Below are positions 16,144 through 24,728 of a stretch of DNA of 48,032 nt, in pieces. Under the pieces are notes generated by a model. The model had not been told where the DNA came from, did not search any database, and saw only the letters and a list, made by a program, of their open reading frames with translations. Each line of letters starts with the position of its first letter. Within the stretch, counting starts at the first letter, position 1. Origin of the DNA: Pedosphaera sp. (GTDB taxonomy: Bacteria > Verrucomicrobiota > Verrucomicrobiia > Limisphaerales > Pedosphaeraceae); contig JAQGPC010000229.1 of NCBI GenBank assembly GCA_028293285.1, positions 1 to 48,032 on the forward strand. The letters run 5' to 3'. The position numbers and the translations under genes are program-made.

Positions 16144-16341
16144 TTAAAGTTTCTTCCTAGAAGACTTATCCAATGCGGATTTTTTTAAATTGGCCTTAAT
16201 CCGTTGCAATGTTTCCACACCTTCGCTTTTGAGATAGCCTTTGCCGGTTCTTGCCAATACCGGCTCTGCTGCAAAGCGGTGCTGGATTCTTAAGCCATTT
16301 TTTACTACACGCTTTAGAAACTTTTGCTGTTCTTCAGTCAC
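16144..16341 (-). CDS. Small basic protein of unknown function (doubtful)
   Basis: A 65-codon minus-strand frame from a GTG at 16341 whose stop directly abuts the hemC stop. The product is lysine-rich and mostly helical in character, with no motif I recognise and no signal peptide. In favour: it fills an otherwise empty 300-bp gap, and the composition is protein-like. Against: no clear ribosome site and a GTG start. If real, it is a small, possibly nucleic-acid-binding protein inside the tetrapyrrole block. Confidence 0.4.
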   Translation of the reverse strand: MTEEQQKFLKRVVKNGLRIQHRFAAEPVLARTGKGYLKSEGVETLQRIKANLKKSALDKSSRKKL

Positions 16342-16443
16342 AATATTAGCATATGGGATTTAGTTAATAACAGCAAATGCAACCTCGATTCGTACTACGT
16401 GTGTCATTGCGAGAATTAGATTCAACGAATACACTTAAAAAGA

Positions 16444-17961
16444 ATGAAATCAAAAGGGACAGTTTATTTGGTCGGTGCAGGACCGGGCGATGTGGGCTTG
16501 CTGACATTGCGCGGAGCGGAATTGGTCGGTCGCGCCGATGTGGTGGTGTACGACGCCTTGGTCAATAAGGATTTGCTTCGTTTGGCTCCTAAAACCGCCG
16601 AAATTATTTACGGCGGCAAACGCTCCAAGGACCATGCCATTCCGCAGGATGAACTAAACGCGCTTCTCATAGCCAAGGCAAAGGAAGGCAAAACTGTCGT
16701 GCGACTCAAGGGCGGCGATCCCTATGTATTTGGTCGCGGCGGTGAAGAGGCGGAGGAATTGGCCGACGCCAAAATTCCCTTTGAAGTAGTTCCCGGCATT
16801 TCCTCAACGGTCGCTGCACCGAATTATGCCGGCATTCCCATCACGCACCGCGAGCATTGCTCCAGTTACACGGTCATTACCGGTCACGAAGATCCTACCA
16901 AGGACGAAACAAATATCGATTGGGCGCAAGTTGCCAAAATACCCGGCACGAAAATCGTCCTGATGGGCGTGGAACGCATTCGCCAAATTTCCGAATCCCT
17001 CGTGGCCAATGGCATGCCCTCGAAAACTCCCGTCGCCATGGTGCGCTGGGGCACGACCGGTCAGCAACAATCCATTGAAGGCACTCTCGCCACCATTGCA
17101 GATGTGGTCGATAAGGCTAAATTCTCCGCACCTGCGGTGACGGTCATCGGTGACGTCGTTAAGCTGCGCAAAAAATTGAATTGGTATGAGAAGCGTCCTT
17201 TGTTCGGGCAACGCATCGTCGTTACGCGCACGCGCGAACAAGCCAGCCAACTCTCCCGTCAATTAACCGAACTCAGCGCCGAGGTGCTGGAAATCCCGAC
17301 TATTAAAGTTGTCCCCACTGACCAGCGGAACATTCTCACCGATGCCTTGTTGGAATTGAATTCCTACGATTGGATTGTCTTCACCAGCCCGAACGGTGTC
17401 ACCATGTTTTTCGAAACCTTCTTCAAGGCTTTCGAAGACATGCGCGATATCGGCGGTGTGCGTATCGCCGCTGTCGGCCCCGCCACCGCTGCGAGGCTAA
17501 AGGAACTTCACTTAAAGGTGGATTTGATGCCGGAAGAGTATATCACCATTAAAATCGCCAAGGCCTTCGCCGATTTCGAAAGCATCGAAAATCTGAAGAT
17601 TCTTTTGATGCGCGCTGAAGTAGCCAATCCTGAATTGCCGAAAGCATTGGAAGCCATGGGTGCGATCGTGGATGACATTTCCTGCTATCGCACCGTGCCC
17701 GAAACCGAAGATGCGAATGGAGCCGCTGCGAAATTAATCGAAGGCGGCGCTGATTGGATCACCTTCACCAGCAGTTCCACCGTGGAAAATTTCCACGCCC
17801 GGTTTGACCTGCCCGCCCTGTTGAAAAAATATCCTCAAATCAAATTGGCTTCGATTGGCCCTGAAACCAGCAAAGCTTTGACTGCCTTAGGTCTTACTCC
17901 AACCGCCGAAGCCAAGCCGCATACAATTGATGGTTTAGTGAATGCACTCGTGAAGCATTAA
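16444..17961 (+). CDS. Fused uroporphyrinogen-III C-methyltransferase / uroporphyrinogen-III synthase (CobA-HemD)
   Basis: A 505-aa bifunctional enzyme. Residues 1 to about 245 are a SUMT/CobA methyltransferase: Val-Gly-Ala-Gly-Pro-Gly-Asp near the start, Arg-Leu-Lys-Gly-Gly-Asp-Pro-Tyr-Val-Phe-Gly-Arg-Gly (about 82), Val-Pro-Gly-Ile-Ser-Ser, and Ile-Pro-Ile-Thr-His-Arg. Residues about 255-505 are a two-lobed HemD domain beginning Phe-Gly-Gln-Arg-Ile-Val-Val-Thr-Arg-Thr. Together they close hydroxymethylbilane to uroporphyrinogen III and methylate it to precorrin-2, the branch towards siroheme and cobalamin. Such fusions are known in several phyla. Next functional gene after hemC; its stop overlaps the convergent gene at 17958 by 4 bp. 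Confidence 0.95.
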   Translation: MKSKGTVYLVGAGPGDVGLLTLRGAELVGRADVVVYDALVNKDLLRLAPKTAEIIYGGKRSKDHAIPQDELNALLIAKAKEGKTVVRLKGGDPYVFGRGGEEAEELADAKIPFEVVPGISSTVAAPNYAGIPITHREHCSSYTVITGHEDPTKDETNIDWAQVAKIPGTKIVLMGVERIRQISESLVANGMPSKTPVAMVRWGTTGQQQSIEGTLATIADVVDKAKFSAPAVTVIGDVVKLRKKLNWYEKRPLFGQRIVVTRTREQASQLSRQLTELSAEVLEIPTIKVVPTDQRNILTDALLELNSYDWIVFTSPNGVTMFFETFFKAFEDMRDIGGVRIAAVGPATAARLKELHLKVDLMPEEYITIKIAKAFADFESIENLKILLMRAEVANPELPKALEAMGAIVDDISCYRTVPETEDANGAAAKLIEGGADWITFTSSSTVENFHARFDLPALLKKYPQIKLASIGPETSKALTALGLTPTAEAKPHTIDGLVNALVKH

Positions 17962-18518
17962 TTTGAATTCACCAAATGCTCTAATAACGCTTCGGATTCG
18001 ATGCCCTGCACCTCACGCAGCAATGACACTTGCGGATCAGTTGTCGGCCCTCCGGCGACTCCCGCGCACAGGTCAATAAAAGCAAGTGCATCCCACTTAC
18101 CATTCAAAACCAGCTTTGACTCCAAATCTCGCGCCCCTTTCACTCCCAGCAAACTGGCGGTTCTGCGGGCAATCTCAGGGTAACAGGCATGGTCCCCCAC
18201 CCGCCGAAACCAATATTTCGCATTACTGTAATCAGGTTCGCGGCGATGCACGATCCCATGAAGGAAACTGCCATCCGCATCCTCGATGCCCTGCGCGATG
18301 GCATGCGCCGCGTCCATACGATCATGCCAAAGTAGGATCAAGGCACGAATCAATTCCTGTTTAACCGAAGGCAAATCTGAATGGGATAGAAGCTGGCGCA
18401 GGGTTTCATCCAGCGCAGCATGAGGCAGCACATTCGCCCGCGGCCCCGGCCCCAACTCCGGCAACCCGCCCGCAATCAGCAACTGCTCAAACCCTTCCAA
18501 GCCGACTTTTCCTGCCAT
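17958..18518 (-). CDS. Conserved-looking cytoplasmic protein of unknown function
   Basis: A 186-aa protein I cannot assign. It has no signal peptide or membrane span and looks largely alpha-helical. Notable is a central segment with Trp-His-Asp followed about 30 residues later by Phe-Leu-His-Gly-Ile-Val-His-Arg-Arg-Glu-Pro-Asp-Tyr-Ser-Asn-Ala-Lys-Tyr-Trp-Phe-Arg-Arg. The His and acidic residues could bind a metal, but that is a guess. Codon use resembles its neighbours, and it ends in a 4-bp convergent overlap with cobA-hemD, so the frame is probably real. It diverges from batD. Confidence 0.75.
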   Translation of the reverse strand: MAGKVGLEGFEQLLIAGGLPELGPGPRANVLPHAALDETLRQLLSHSDLPSVKQELIRALILLWHDRMDAAHAIAQGIEDADGSFLHGIVHRREPDYSNAKYWFRRVGDHACYPEIARRTASLLGVKGARDLESKLVLNGKWDALAFIDLCAGVAGGPTTDPQVSLLREVQGIESEALLEHLVNSN

Positions 18519-18709
18519 GCTTTTAATTTAGAACGGCACTTGGCCCACTTCAACCATTTTAGCGCGAACAATTTTGCGCTTCACTTGTCCATAAGACGTT
18601 TAGTAAATCACCTATGGCTTGCCGCCGGGTAAAGAAGAATACCGCGCAAGTTGAAGTGGATGCTTGCGCAGACGGATACGACAGGCAAAACTCTTTGGAC
18701 AACAGGCTC

Positions 18710-20506
18710 ATGCTGAAATTGTTGCAACGGTTAAAAAATAAACGCTTCGCTTCTTCCCGCTTAAACCGGGGGGCGGCTTCGTTGCTCGTTTTGGCAGTTC
18801 TTCTCGGCATGTCCGTCACTGGCATGTCGGCTGGTTTCATCACTTCCTTCGATCGGGACACCATTAGTCAGGGCGAAAGTGCAACTCTCACCCTCACTTT
18901 TGAAGGTGGAACTCCCAAGGGCATCCCGGCAATTCCTGCGATTGCCAACCTCAGGATTCAATACACTGGTTACTCCAGCCAAACTTCCTTTGGCGGCGGA
19001 CAGGCCACGGCTTCAGTGTCATATATGTATCAGGCTGTCCCCGCCCAGCCCGGTGAATATTCCATTCCGCCTTTGGCGGCTGAAGTCGAAGGACAAAATT
19101 TACAGAGCCAGCCAATTAAATTGACTGTGCTGAAAGCCGGCACTCCCCTGCCGACCAGCGCGGCTAATCCTCAAAGCGGCACTTTGAAATTGATCGTGCC
19201 CAAGAGCGAAATTTATGTGGGCGAAATTCTTCCGGTTGAAATTCAACTGTTCGTCCAATTAGCTCAACTTTCGGAAATGCCTCACTTCAAGGAGGAAGGT
19301 TTTATTGTCGGCAAAATGCCCCAACCCACCCAAACCAGCACGGTCATCAACAACCAGCGATTTAATGTCTTAACATTCAAAACCTATGTAGTGGCTGTAA
19401 AAGTCGGCAAGCTTGAACTCGGGCCAGCCACCATGTCGGTCAATCTTCCCAAGCCGGATTCTCGTTATGATTTTTTTGGACGGCCGGTCGATTTCCAATC
19501 CTTCCCTCTTCAAAGCGATCCGCAGAGCTTGCAGGTGCTTCCATTGCCTTCAAAAGATGTGCCGCCCGGTTTTAATGGTGCGGTCGGAAATTACACGCTC
19601 GCCATGACGGTCAGCCCGACTAATGTCGCCGTGGGCGATCCCATCACCGTCAAAGTCCAAATCTCCGGTCGCGGCGCGCTTGATTCCGTAACGTTGCCGG
19701 AACAGAAAAGCTGGGACCAATTTAAGCATTATCCACCGACCAGCGAAGTCCAGCTTGGCGATCCCCTGGGAATGACGGGAACCAAATCATTCGCCCTTAC
19801 GGTTGTTCCTATGAGCATGGAAACCCGGGAATTGCCCGCATTTTCGTTCAGTTATTTTGATCCAGATCAAAAAGCTTATCGCACCCTTGCTCAACCTGCA
19901 GTGCCGCTGACGATTCGTCCCAGTGCCGCCTCCCTGCCTCCGCCTACCTTGTCTGATGCTTCAAATTTAATGGAAAGCAATCCGCCACCAGCGCAGGATA
20001 TTGTTCATATCAAGCCACGGCTCGGTATGACGACTGAAGCGCGTCCCTTATTAATCAGGCAGCCTTGGTTTATCACGCTGCAAGGAATTCCCCTGCTCGG
20101 CTGGATTTCATTATTGGCGATCCGCAAACAAAAGGAAAAACTCGCCAATAACCCACGTTTGCGTCGTCAACGTCAGGTAGAGGTAAGTATCCGCAATGGC
20201 TTGAAGGAATTGCAACAAGCGGCGCAAGGCAATCAAACCGAAGTTTTCTTTGCCACCGTTTTCCGTTTATTGCAGGAACAACTCGGCGAACGGCTGGATT
20301 TGCCGGCTTCCGCCATTACTGAGGCAGTCATTGATGAACGGTTGCGGCCACTCGGGGTGCCCGAGGAAACGCTCACTCTGCTCCGCGAGTTGTTTCACGC
20401 ATGCAATCAGGCGCGCTATGCCCGGCACAGCACCAACCAGGAACTGCTCTCTTTGATTCCCAAGGTAAAAACCGCGTTGGACGAACTGAAGAAGATAAAA
20501 GCATGA
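18710..20506 (+). CDS. batD: BatD-like membrane-anchored protein (Bacteroides aerotolerance family)
   Basis: A 598-aa exported protein. An N-terminal signal or anchor (about residues 20-42) is followed by beta-rich extracytoplasmic domains opening with Ile-Thr-Ser-Phe-Asp-Arg-Asp-Thr-Ile-Ser-Gln-Gly-Glu-Ser-Ala-Thr-Leu-Thr, typical of BatD. A membrane span lies near residues 450-470, followed by a basic, helical cytoplasmic tail of about 130 residues. Bat proteins form an envelope complex with MoxR ATPases and VWA proteins BatA/BatB. None of those partners is in the window. The frame is open to an ATG at 18614, but the extra 32 residues are charged and would bury the signal, so 18710 is preferred. 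The stop overlaps batE by 4 bp. Confidence 0.85.
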   Translation: MLKLLQRLKNKRFASSRLNRGAASLLVLAVLLGMSVTGMSAGFITSFDRDTISQGESATLTLTFEGGTPKGIPAIPAIANLRIQYTGYSSQTSFGGGQATASVSYMYQAVPAQPGEYSIPPLAAEVEGQNLQSQPIKLTVLKAGTPLPTSAANPQSGTLKLIVPKSEIYVGEILPVEIQLFVQLAQLSEMPHFKEEGFIVGKMPQPTQTSTVINNQRFNVLTFKTYVVAVKVGKLELGPATMSVNLPKPDSRYDFFGRPVDFQSFPLQSDPQSLQVLPLPSKDVPPGFNGAVGNYTLAMTVSPTNVAVGDPITVKVQISGRGALDSVTLPEQKSWDQFKHYPPTSEVQLGDPLGMTGTKSFALTVVPMSMETRELPAFSFSYFDPDQKAYRTLAQPAVPLTIRPSAASLPPPTLSDASNLMESNPPPAQDIVHIKPRLGMTTEARPLLIRQPWFITLQGIPLLGWISLLAIRKQKEKLANNPRLRRQRQVEVSIRNGLKELQQAAQGNQTEVFFATVFRLLQEQLGERLDLPASAITEAVIDERLRPLGVPEETLTLLRELFHACNQARYARHSTNQELLSLIPKVKTALDELKKIKA

Positions 20507-21303
20507 GCGCAATTCAGTTTACCCAGCTGTTCCGGATTGGCAGAGTCATGATGTGCCTGTTTCTTCTAGTCACTTTGTTGGCGATGCCAGCGCAAGCTGA
20601 CGACACGGCTCCCCGCTTTGAGCAGGCAAATAAATTCTACGAACAAGGGAAATACGCAGACGCCGCCTCAGCATATGACAAACTGATTGAGACTGGAAAT
20701 GCTACAGCGGCGCTTTATTTTAATCGCGGCAATGCCTTGTTCAAGCTAGGCCAGGTCGGCCGCGCGATTGCCTCCTACCGGCAAGCTGAGCAACTCGCCC
20801 CACGCGATCAAGAACTCCGCGCCAATTTGCAATTTGCCCGCACCCAGGCGCGTGGCGGTTCAAACTACCGCATGGACCGCTGGCATCGCTGGTTGGGAAC
20901 CTTGACCTTAAATGAATGGACTTTGCTGACGGTTGGCAGCTTTTGGCTGATGTTCCTTTTGCTGGCCTTGGTCCAATGGCGTCCGGAATTGAAGCAGGGT
21001 TTGCAAAAATTCATTGTTGTCGTCAGCCTTGCCTTTGTTCTTTTAGTCGTCTGCCTGGGCACCACGCTCAACGATTATTTTACCCAGTCCGCCATCGTGG
21101 TAACCGGCGAAGCTGAAATCCGCAATGGTCCACTCGATGAATCTCAAACCGCATACAAAGTGCGCGACGGTGTTGAACTGACCATTCTTGATCGCAAGGA
21201 CGGTTGGTATCAGGTGACCGACTCAACGCAACGCATCGGCTGGATTCGTCAGGAACAGGTGCTTGTTTTTCAACCGGCAACCGCGCAGAAGAAAACCGCA
21301 TAA
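20503..21303 (+). CDS. batE: BatE-like TPR / SH3-domain membrane protein
   Basis: A 266-aa protein starting at the ATG inside the ATGA overlap with batD. A signal peptide ends at Ala-Gln-Ala (about residue 31). Two to three TPR units follow, with Ala-Asn-Lys-Phe-Tyr-Glu-Gln-Gly-Lys-Tyr-Ala-Asp-Ala and Tyr-Phe-Asn-Arg-Gly-Asn-Ala as repeat signatures. Two membrane spans lie at about 140-160 and 170-190. The C-terminal 70 residues form an SH3b-like domain containing Ile-Arg-Asn-Gly-Pro and a terminal Gly-Trp-Ile. This architecture matches BatE. Probably acts with BatD in envelope stress tolerance; direct targets are unknown. Confidence 0.87.
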   Translation: MSAIQFTQLFRIGRVMMCLFLLVTLLAMPAQADDTAPRFEQANKFYEQGKYADAASAYDKLIETGNATAALYFNRGNALFKLGQVGRAIASYRQAEQLAPRDQELRANLQFARTQARGGSNYRMDRWHRWLGTLTLNEWTLLTVGSFWLMFLLLALVQWRPELKQGLQKFIVVVSLAFVLLVVCLGTTLNDYFTQSAIVVTGEAEIRNGPLDESQTAYKVRDGVELTILDRKDGWYQVTDSTQRIGWIRQEQVLVFQPATAQKKTA

Positions 21304-21362
21304 ATTGACAGGCTCGACTTCTTGTCCTTGTAAATTCTGCCCCGTCCGTGTTCATTCAACTC

Positions 21363-22025
21363 ATGTCAATAAATCAGCCTCGCTTTTCCTTCTGCTCACG
21401 GACTTTTTTCCTGTTGCCATTAGCTGTCCTCGCATTCGCCCTTGGCTGCCAACATCCCCACACCGATACCAGTCTCAAACCGATTTTCGACGGTCATACA
21501 CTCAACAGCTGGACGAACCGCGGCCAAGCCAACTTCTCCGTGGAAGATGGAATAATTGTCGGCAGAACCGGCAAGGGCGGCCATGGCTGGCTCTGCACTA
21601 AAAAAACCTACGGCGATTTCATCCTCGAACTGGAAGTGAACATCACCTCCGGCAACTCCGGTGTTCAGGTTCGCAGCCACATCAATGGCAAGGATGTCAT
21701 GGTCGGCTATCAGATTGAAGTGGACCCTTCGGCTCGTGCCTGGTCTGGAGGCCTTTATGAACAAGGCCGGCGCGGGTGGTTGCAAAATTTGAAAGGCAAC
21801 GAACCGGCGCGCAAAGCTTTTAAAATTGGCGAATGGAATAAATATCGCATCGTGTGCAATGGTGATTCCATCAAGTCCTGGGTCAATGGCGTTCCTGCCA
21901 CTGACTATGTTGATTCCATGGATGCGGATGGCCTGATTGCCTTGCAAGTCCATGCTGGTAAAAACAGTGAAGTGCGTTTCCGAAATATTCGACTACAGGA
22001 TTTAGGCAGGGCTTCCGGCAAATAG
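21363..22025 (+). CDS. DUF1080 (3-keto-disaccharide hydrolase family) lipoprotein
   Basis: A 220-aa lipoprotein with lipobox Ala-Leu-Gly-Cys (C29). It has one concanavalin-like DUF1080 domain: Ile-Phe-Asp-Gly-His-Thr-Leu-Asn-Ser-Trp at the start, then Phe-Ile-Leu-Glu-Leu-Glu-Val and Asn-Ser-Gly-Val-Gln-Val-Arg-Ser. The C-terminus ends with Val-Arg-Phe-Arg-Asn-Ile-Arg-Leu. Some family members hydrolyse 3-keto-glycosides; many are uncharacterised sugar-binding or lyase-type proteins. The ATG at 21363 is used; an in-frame GTG 15 bp upstream is possible. It heads a run of four exported genes on the same strand. Confidence 0.9.
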   Translation: MSINQPRFSFCSRTFFLLPLAVLAFALGCQHPHTDTSLKPIFDGHTLNSWTNRGQANFSVEDGIIVGRTGKGGHGWLCTKKTYGDFILELEVNITSGNSGVQVRSHINGKDVMVGYQIEVDPSARAWSGGLYEQGRRGWLQNLKGNEPARKAFKIGEWNKYRIVCNGDSIKSWVNGVPATDYVDSMDADGLIALQVHAGKNSEVRFRNIRLQDLGRASGK

Positions 22026-22089
22026 ATTTTGACCGGTTCGCGCCTGATTGCCATTGACCCGATTTAATTCGGGCAGATATGATTAATCC

Positions 22090-23082
22090 ATGTCCCTGAA
22101 GAATTCAAAACGCGGATTATTGTTTGTGTGGTTTCTGCTTGTCGGACTTGCCGCCACTCAAAGCGCGTTCACCGCTCCGGAAGAAAAAACCGGCATACAA
22201 ATCAAGGAAGGACCCGAAAGCCTGCGCGTGGACATCAATGGCAAATTATTCACGGAATACCATTTCAAGAATGTTCCACGCCCCTATTTCTATCCCCTGG
22301 TTGGCCCAGACGAATCGCCCATGACTCGTAACTGGCCGATGAACAGTCCCGAAAATGAAGAACACGATCATCAACATCATCGGTCGTTGTGGTTCGCCCA
22401 CGGTTCGGTGAACGGTCACGATTTTTGGTCGGAAGCAAAGGACTTCGGCAAAATCGTTCATGATAAATTTACTGAAATCAAATCCGGCAAAAAATTTGGC
22501 ATGATCAAATCACGCAATAAATGGGTGGCTCATGATGGCTCGACCATTTGCACCGACGACCGCACTTTGCGAATCTATAATCAAGACAGGGTTCGCCTCT
22601 TTGACTTTGAAATCACCATTCATGCCTCCGAAGGAGATGTGACTCTCGGCGATACCAAGGAAGGCACTATGGCGGTGCGGTTGGCGGAAACCATGCGCTT
22701 GAAGGGCAAAGTCGGCCATGGACATATCGTCAATAGCGCAGGTGTCCGGGACGATGAAACTTGGGGCAAGCACGCCGATTGGTGCGACTATTACGGCCCT
22801 GTAAATGGCAAAACCGTTGGCATTGCGATTTTTGATCATCCCGATAATCCCGGGCATCCCACCACGTGGCATGTCCGTGATTACGGATTGTTCGCCGCCA
22901 ATCCTTTCGGCTTGCATGACTTTGAAAAAAAGCCTGCGCACGCCGGCGACCTTACTATTCCCAAAGGCAAAAGCATCACCTTCCGCTATCGCTTCTATTT
23001 GCATGAAGGCGATGAGAAGCAGGCTAAAGTTGCTGAAAAGTATAATGAGTATATCCGGCCTGCTTCCACTAAATCTAAATAA
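22090..23082 (+). CDS. Secreted DUF6807 / PmoA-like family protein
   Basis: A 330-aa protein with a signal peptide ending near residue 29. Diagnostic stretches include Pro-Arg-Pro-Tyr-Phe-Tyr-Pro-Leu, Asp-His-Gln-His-His-Arg-Ser-Leu-Trp-Phe-Ala-His-Gly (about residue 95), Gly-Thr-Met-Ala-Val-Arg-Leu-Ala-Glu-Thr, and Trp-Cys-Asp-Tyr-Tyr-Gly-Pro. These match the family often labelled 'PmoA'; despite the name it is not particulate methane monooxygenase. The His-rich motif suggests a metal site. It sits between DUF1080 and Gfo/Idh/MocA genes, a recurring neighbourhood in Verrucomicrobiota and Planctomycetota tied to polysaccharide use. Exact reaction unknown. Confidence 0.9.
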   Translation: MSLKNSKRGLLFVWFLLVGLAATQSAFTAPEEKTGIQIKEGPESLRVDINGKLFTEYHFKNVPRPYFYPLVGPDESPMTRNWPMNSPENEEHDHQHHRSLWFAHGSVNGHDFWSEAKDFGKIVHDKFTEIKSGKKFGMIKSRNKWVAHDGSTICTDDRTLRIYNQDRVRLFDFEITIHASEGDVTLGDTKEGTMAVRLAETMRLKGKVGHGHIVNSAGVRDDETWGKHADWCDYYGPVNGKTVGIAIFDHPDNPGHPTTWHVRDYGLFAANPFGLHDFEKKPAHAGDLTIPKGKSITFRYRFYLHEGDEKQAKVAEKYNEYIRPASTKSK

Positions 23083-23128
23083 ACCGCCATCATTCCGCGT
23101 CTGTAATCCGTAATTACAATTACAACTT

Positions 23129-24616
23129 ATGAAAGAAATGGATCGTCGCAGTTTTCTAAAGAGTTCGCTGGTTGCCGCCTCGGCCTTGAGTGCCTTGCCC
23201 ATCCTGAGTGGCTGCTCGACTCAAAAAACCGGCGCTCGCGCCCTGCCCGTCAATGCGCGCGTGCGCGGCGCAAATGAAGACATCCGCATCGCCATCGTGG
23301 GATTCAACCAACGCGGTCAGGATCATCTCGCTGGTTTTCGCAATGTCAAAGGCGTCCGTATTGTCGCGCTGTGCGATGTAGATTCCGACGTGCTGAACAA
23401 GGAAGTCAAAAAATTTAAAGGCAAAGGGCAGGACGTCACCGGCTATACCGACATCCGCAAACTGCTGGAGAATCAAGACATCGATGCTGTAAGCATCGCC
23501 ACGCCCAACCATTGGCATTCGCTCGCCGCGATTTGGGCCATTCAATCCGGCCGCGATGTGTATGTGGAAAAGCCGGTGTCGCACAATGTTTGGGAAGGTC
23601 GCCAGCTTGTTGAAGCCGCCCGACTCCATAATCGTATCGTTCAGACCGGCACTCAATGTCGTTCCAGTTCGGGTCTAAAAGAAGGCATCGAATGGGTGCG
23701 CGCCGGAAACCTCGGTAAAATCAAAGTAGCTCGCGGCCTCTGCTACAAGCGACGCCCCAGCATCGGTAAGACCACCGGCCCGCAACCGGTTCCCAAGTCA
23801 GTTGATTACAATCTGTGGACTGGCCCTGCCGCGATGGAACCGCTTCGCCGCGCCAAACTGCACTATGATTGGCATTGGGTTTGGAATACCGGCAACGGCG
23901 ATCTTGGCAACCAGGGCATTCATCAAATGGATATTGCGCGCTGGGCGCTCGGTGAAACCGCACTCTCGCCCCGGATCATGACTATTGGCGGTCGCCTCAG
24001 TTACGAGGATGACGGCCAGACGCCCAACACGCTCATCGTTTGCCACGATTACCCGACCGCTCCATTGATTTTCGAAGTCCGCGGTTTGCCTTCCAAGGAA
24101 GGCTCCAATAAGATGGACGAGTATCTTGGCTCGCGCGTTGGCGTCGTCATTCATTGCGAGTTCGGTTACCTGACCATTCCCAGCTACACCAAGGCGGTGG
24201 CCTACGATCTCAAAGGCCGCGAACTAAAGACTTTTGAAGGCGAGGAAAGCCATTACGCCAATTTCATCAAAGGGGTGCGTAGCCGGAAATATTCCGATCT
24301 GAATGCGGATATTTTGCAGGGTCATCTCTCCAGCGCCTTGTGTCACACGGGAAATATCTCCCATCGGCTCGGCAAAAAAATGCAGCCGGGCGCAATTCAT
24401 GAAGCCATTAAGGACAACAAGGAAATGTGTGAAACCCTGGCGCGCATGGAGGAACACCTGAAGGTGAACAATGTGGACCTGGCAAAGACTCCGGCCGCGC
24501 TCGGGGCATTTCTGAAGATGGATGGCATCACCGAACGGTTTACGAATAACCGGCAGGCCAATCATCTGCTGACCCGCGAATATCGCAAACCGTTTGTCGT
24601 CCCCAAAATTGCGTGA
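23129..24616 (+). CDS. Tat-exported Gfo/Idh/MocA family oxidoreductase
   Basis: A 495-aa NAD(P)-dependent oxidoreductase with a twin-arginine signal (Arg6-Arg7-Ser-Phe-Leu-Lys) and a possible lipobox ending at C29. The Rossmann fold begins Ile-Arg-Ile-Ala-Ile-Val-Gly-Phe-Asn-Gln-Arg-Gly (slightly unusual Gly-rich loop). The family motif Glu-Lys-Pro-Val-Ser-His-Asn holds the catalytic-type Lys near residue 150, and Gly-Asn-Gln-Gly-Ile-His-Gln-Met-Asp is near residue 265. Tat export fits a protein folded with its cofactor in the cytoplasm and working in the periplasm, as proposed for 3-keto-sugar forming enzymes. The neighbouring DUF1080 genes support a glycoside-oxidation role. Confidence 0.93.
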   Translation: MKEMDRRSFLKSSLVAASALSALPILSGCSTQKTGARALPVNARVRGANEDIRIAIVGFNQRGQDHLAGFRNVKGVRIVALCDVDSDVLNKEVKKFKGKGQDVTGYTDIRKLLENQDIDAVSIATPNHWHSLAAIWAIQSGRDVYVEKPVSHNVWEGRQLVEAARLHNRIVQTGTQCRSSSGLKEGIEWVRAGNLGKIKVARGLCYKRRPSIGKTTGPQPVPKSVDYNLWTGPAAMEPLRRAKLHYDWHWVWNTGNGDLGNQGIHQMDIARWALGETALSPRIMTIGGRLSYEDDGQTPNTLIVCHDYPTAPLIFEVRGLPSKEGSNKMDEYLGSRVGVVIHCEFGYLTIPSYTKAVAYDLKGRELKTFEGEESHYANFIKGVRSRKYSDLNADILQGHLSSALCHTGNISHRLGKKMQPGAIHEAIKDNKEMCETLARMEEHLKVNNVDLAKTPAALGAFLKMDGITERFTNNRQANHLLTREYRKPFVVPKIA

Positions 24617-24627
24617 ATTTAACTATG

Positions 24628-24695
24628 GCTGCGTTGGTGACAACGCGGCTGACTATCACATGGTCGTTTGCTTTGCCTATAGCGAGTAAACGACC
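24628..24695. other. Pair of hairpins between the oxidoreductase and next gene
   Basis: First hairpin: 24628-24636 pairs with 24641-24649 around a GTGA tetraloop (9 bp, one G-T pair). Second: GGTCGTTT (24662-24669) with AAACGACC (24688-24695). Neither is followed by a T-run, so they may stabilise the upstream mRNA or attenuate read-through rather than terminate strictly. Confidence 0.45.
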
Positions 24696-24728
24696 GGTGA
24701 CTCAAATTATTTCCGATCATATAAATCT

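Noticed and set aside
22090-23082. Reading the gene as particulate methane monooxygenase subunit A
   Set aside because: The protein is a secreted soluble-type DUF6807 member with no PmoA membrane topology and no pmoB/pmoC neighbours.
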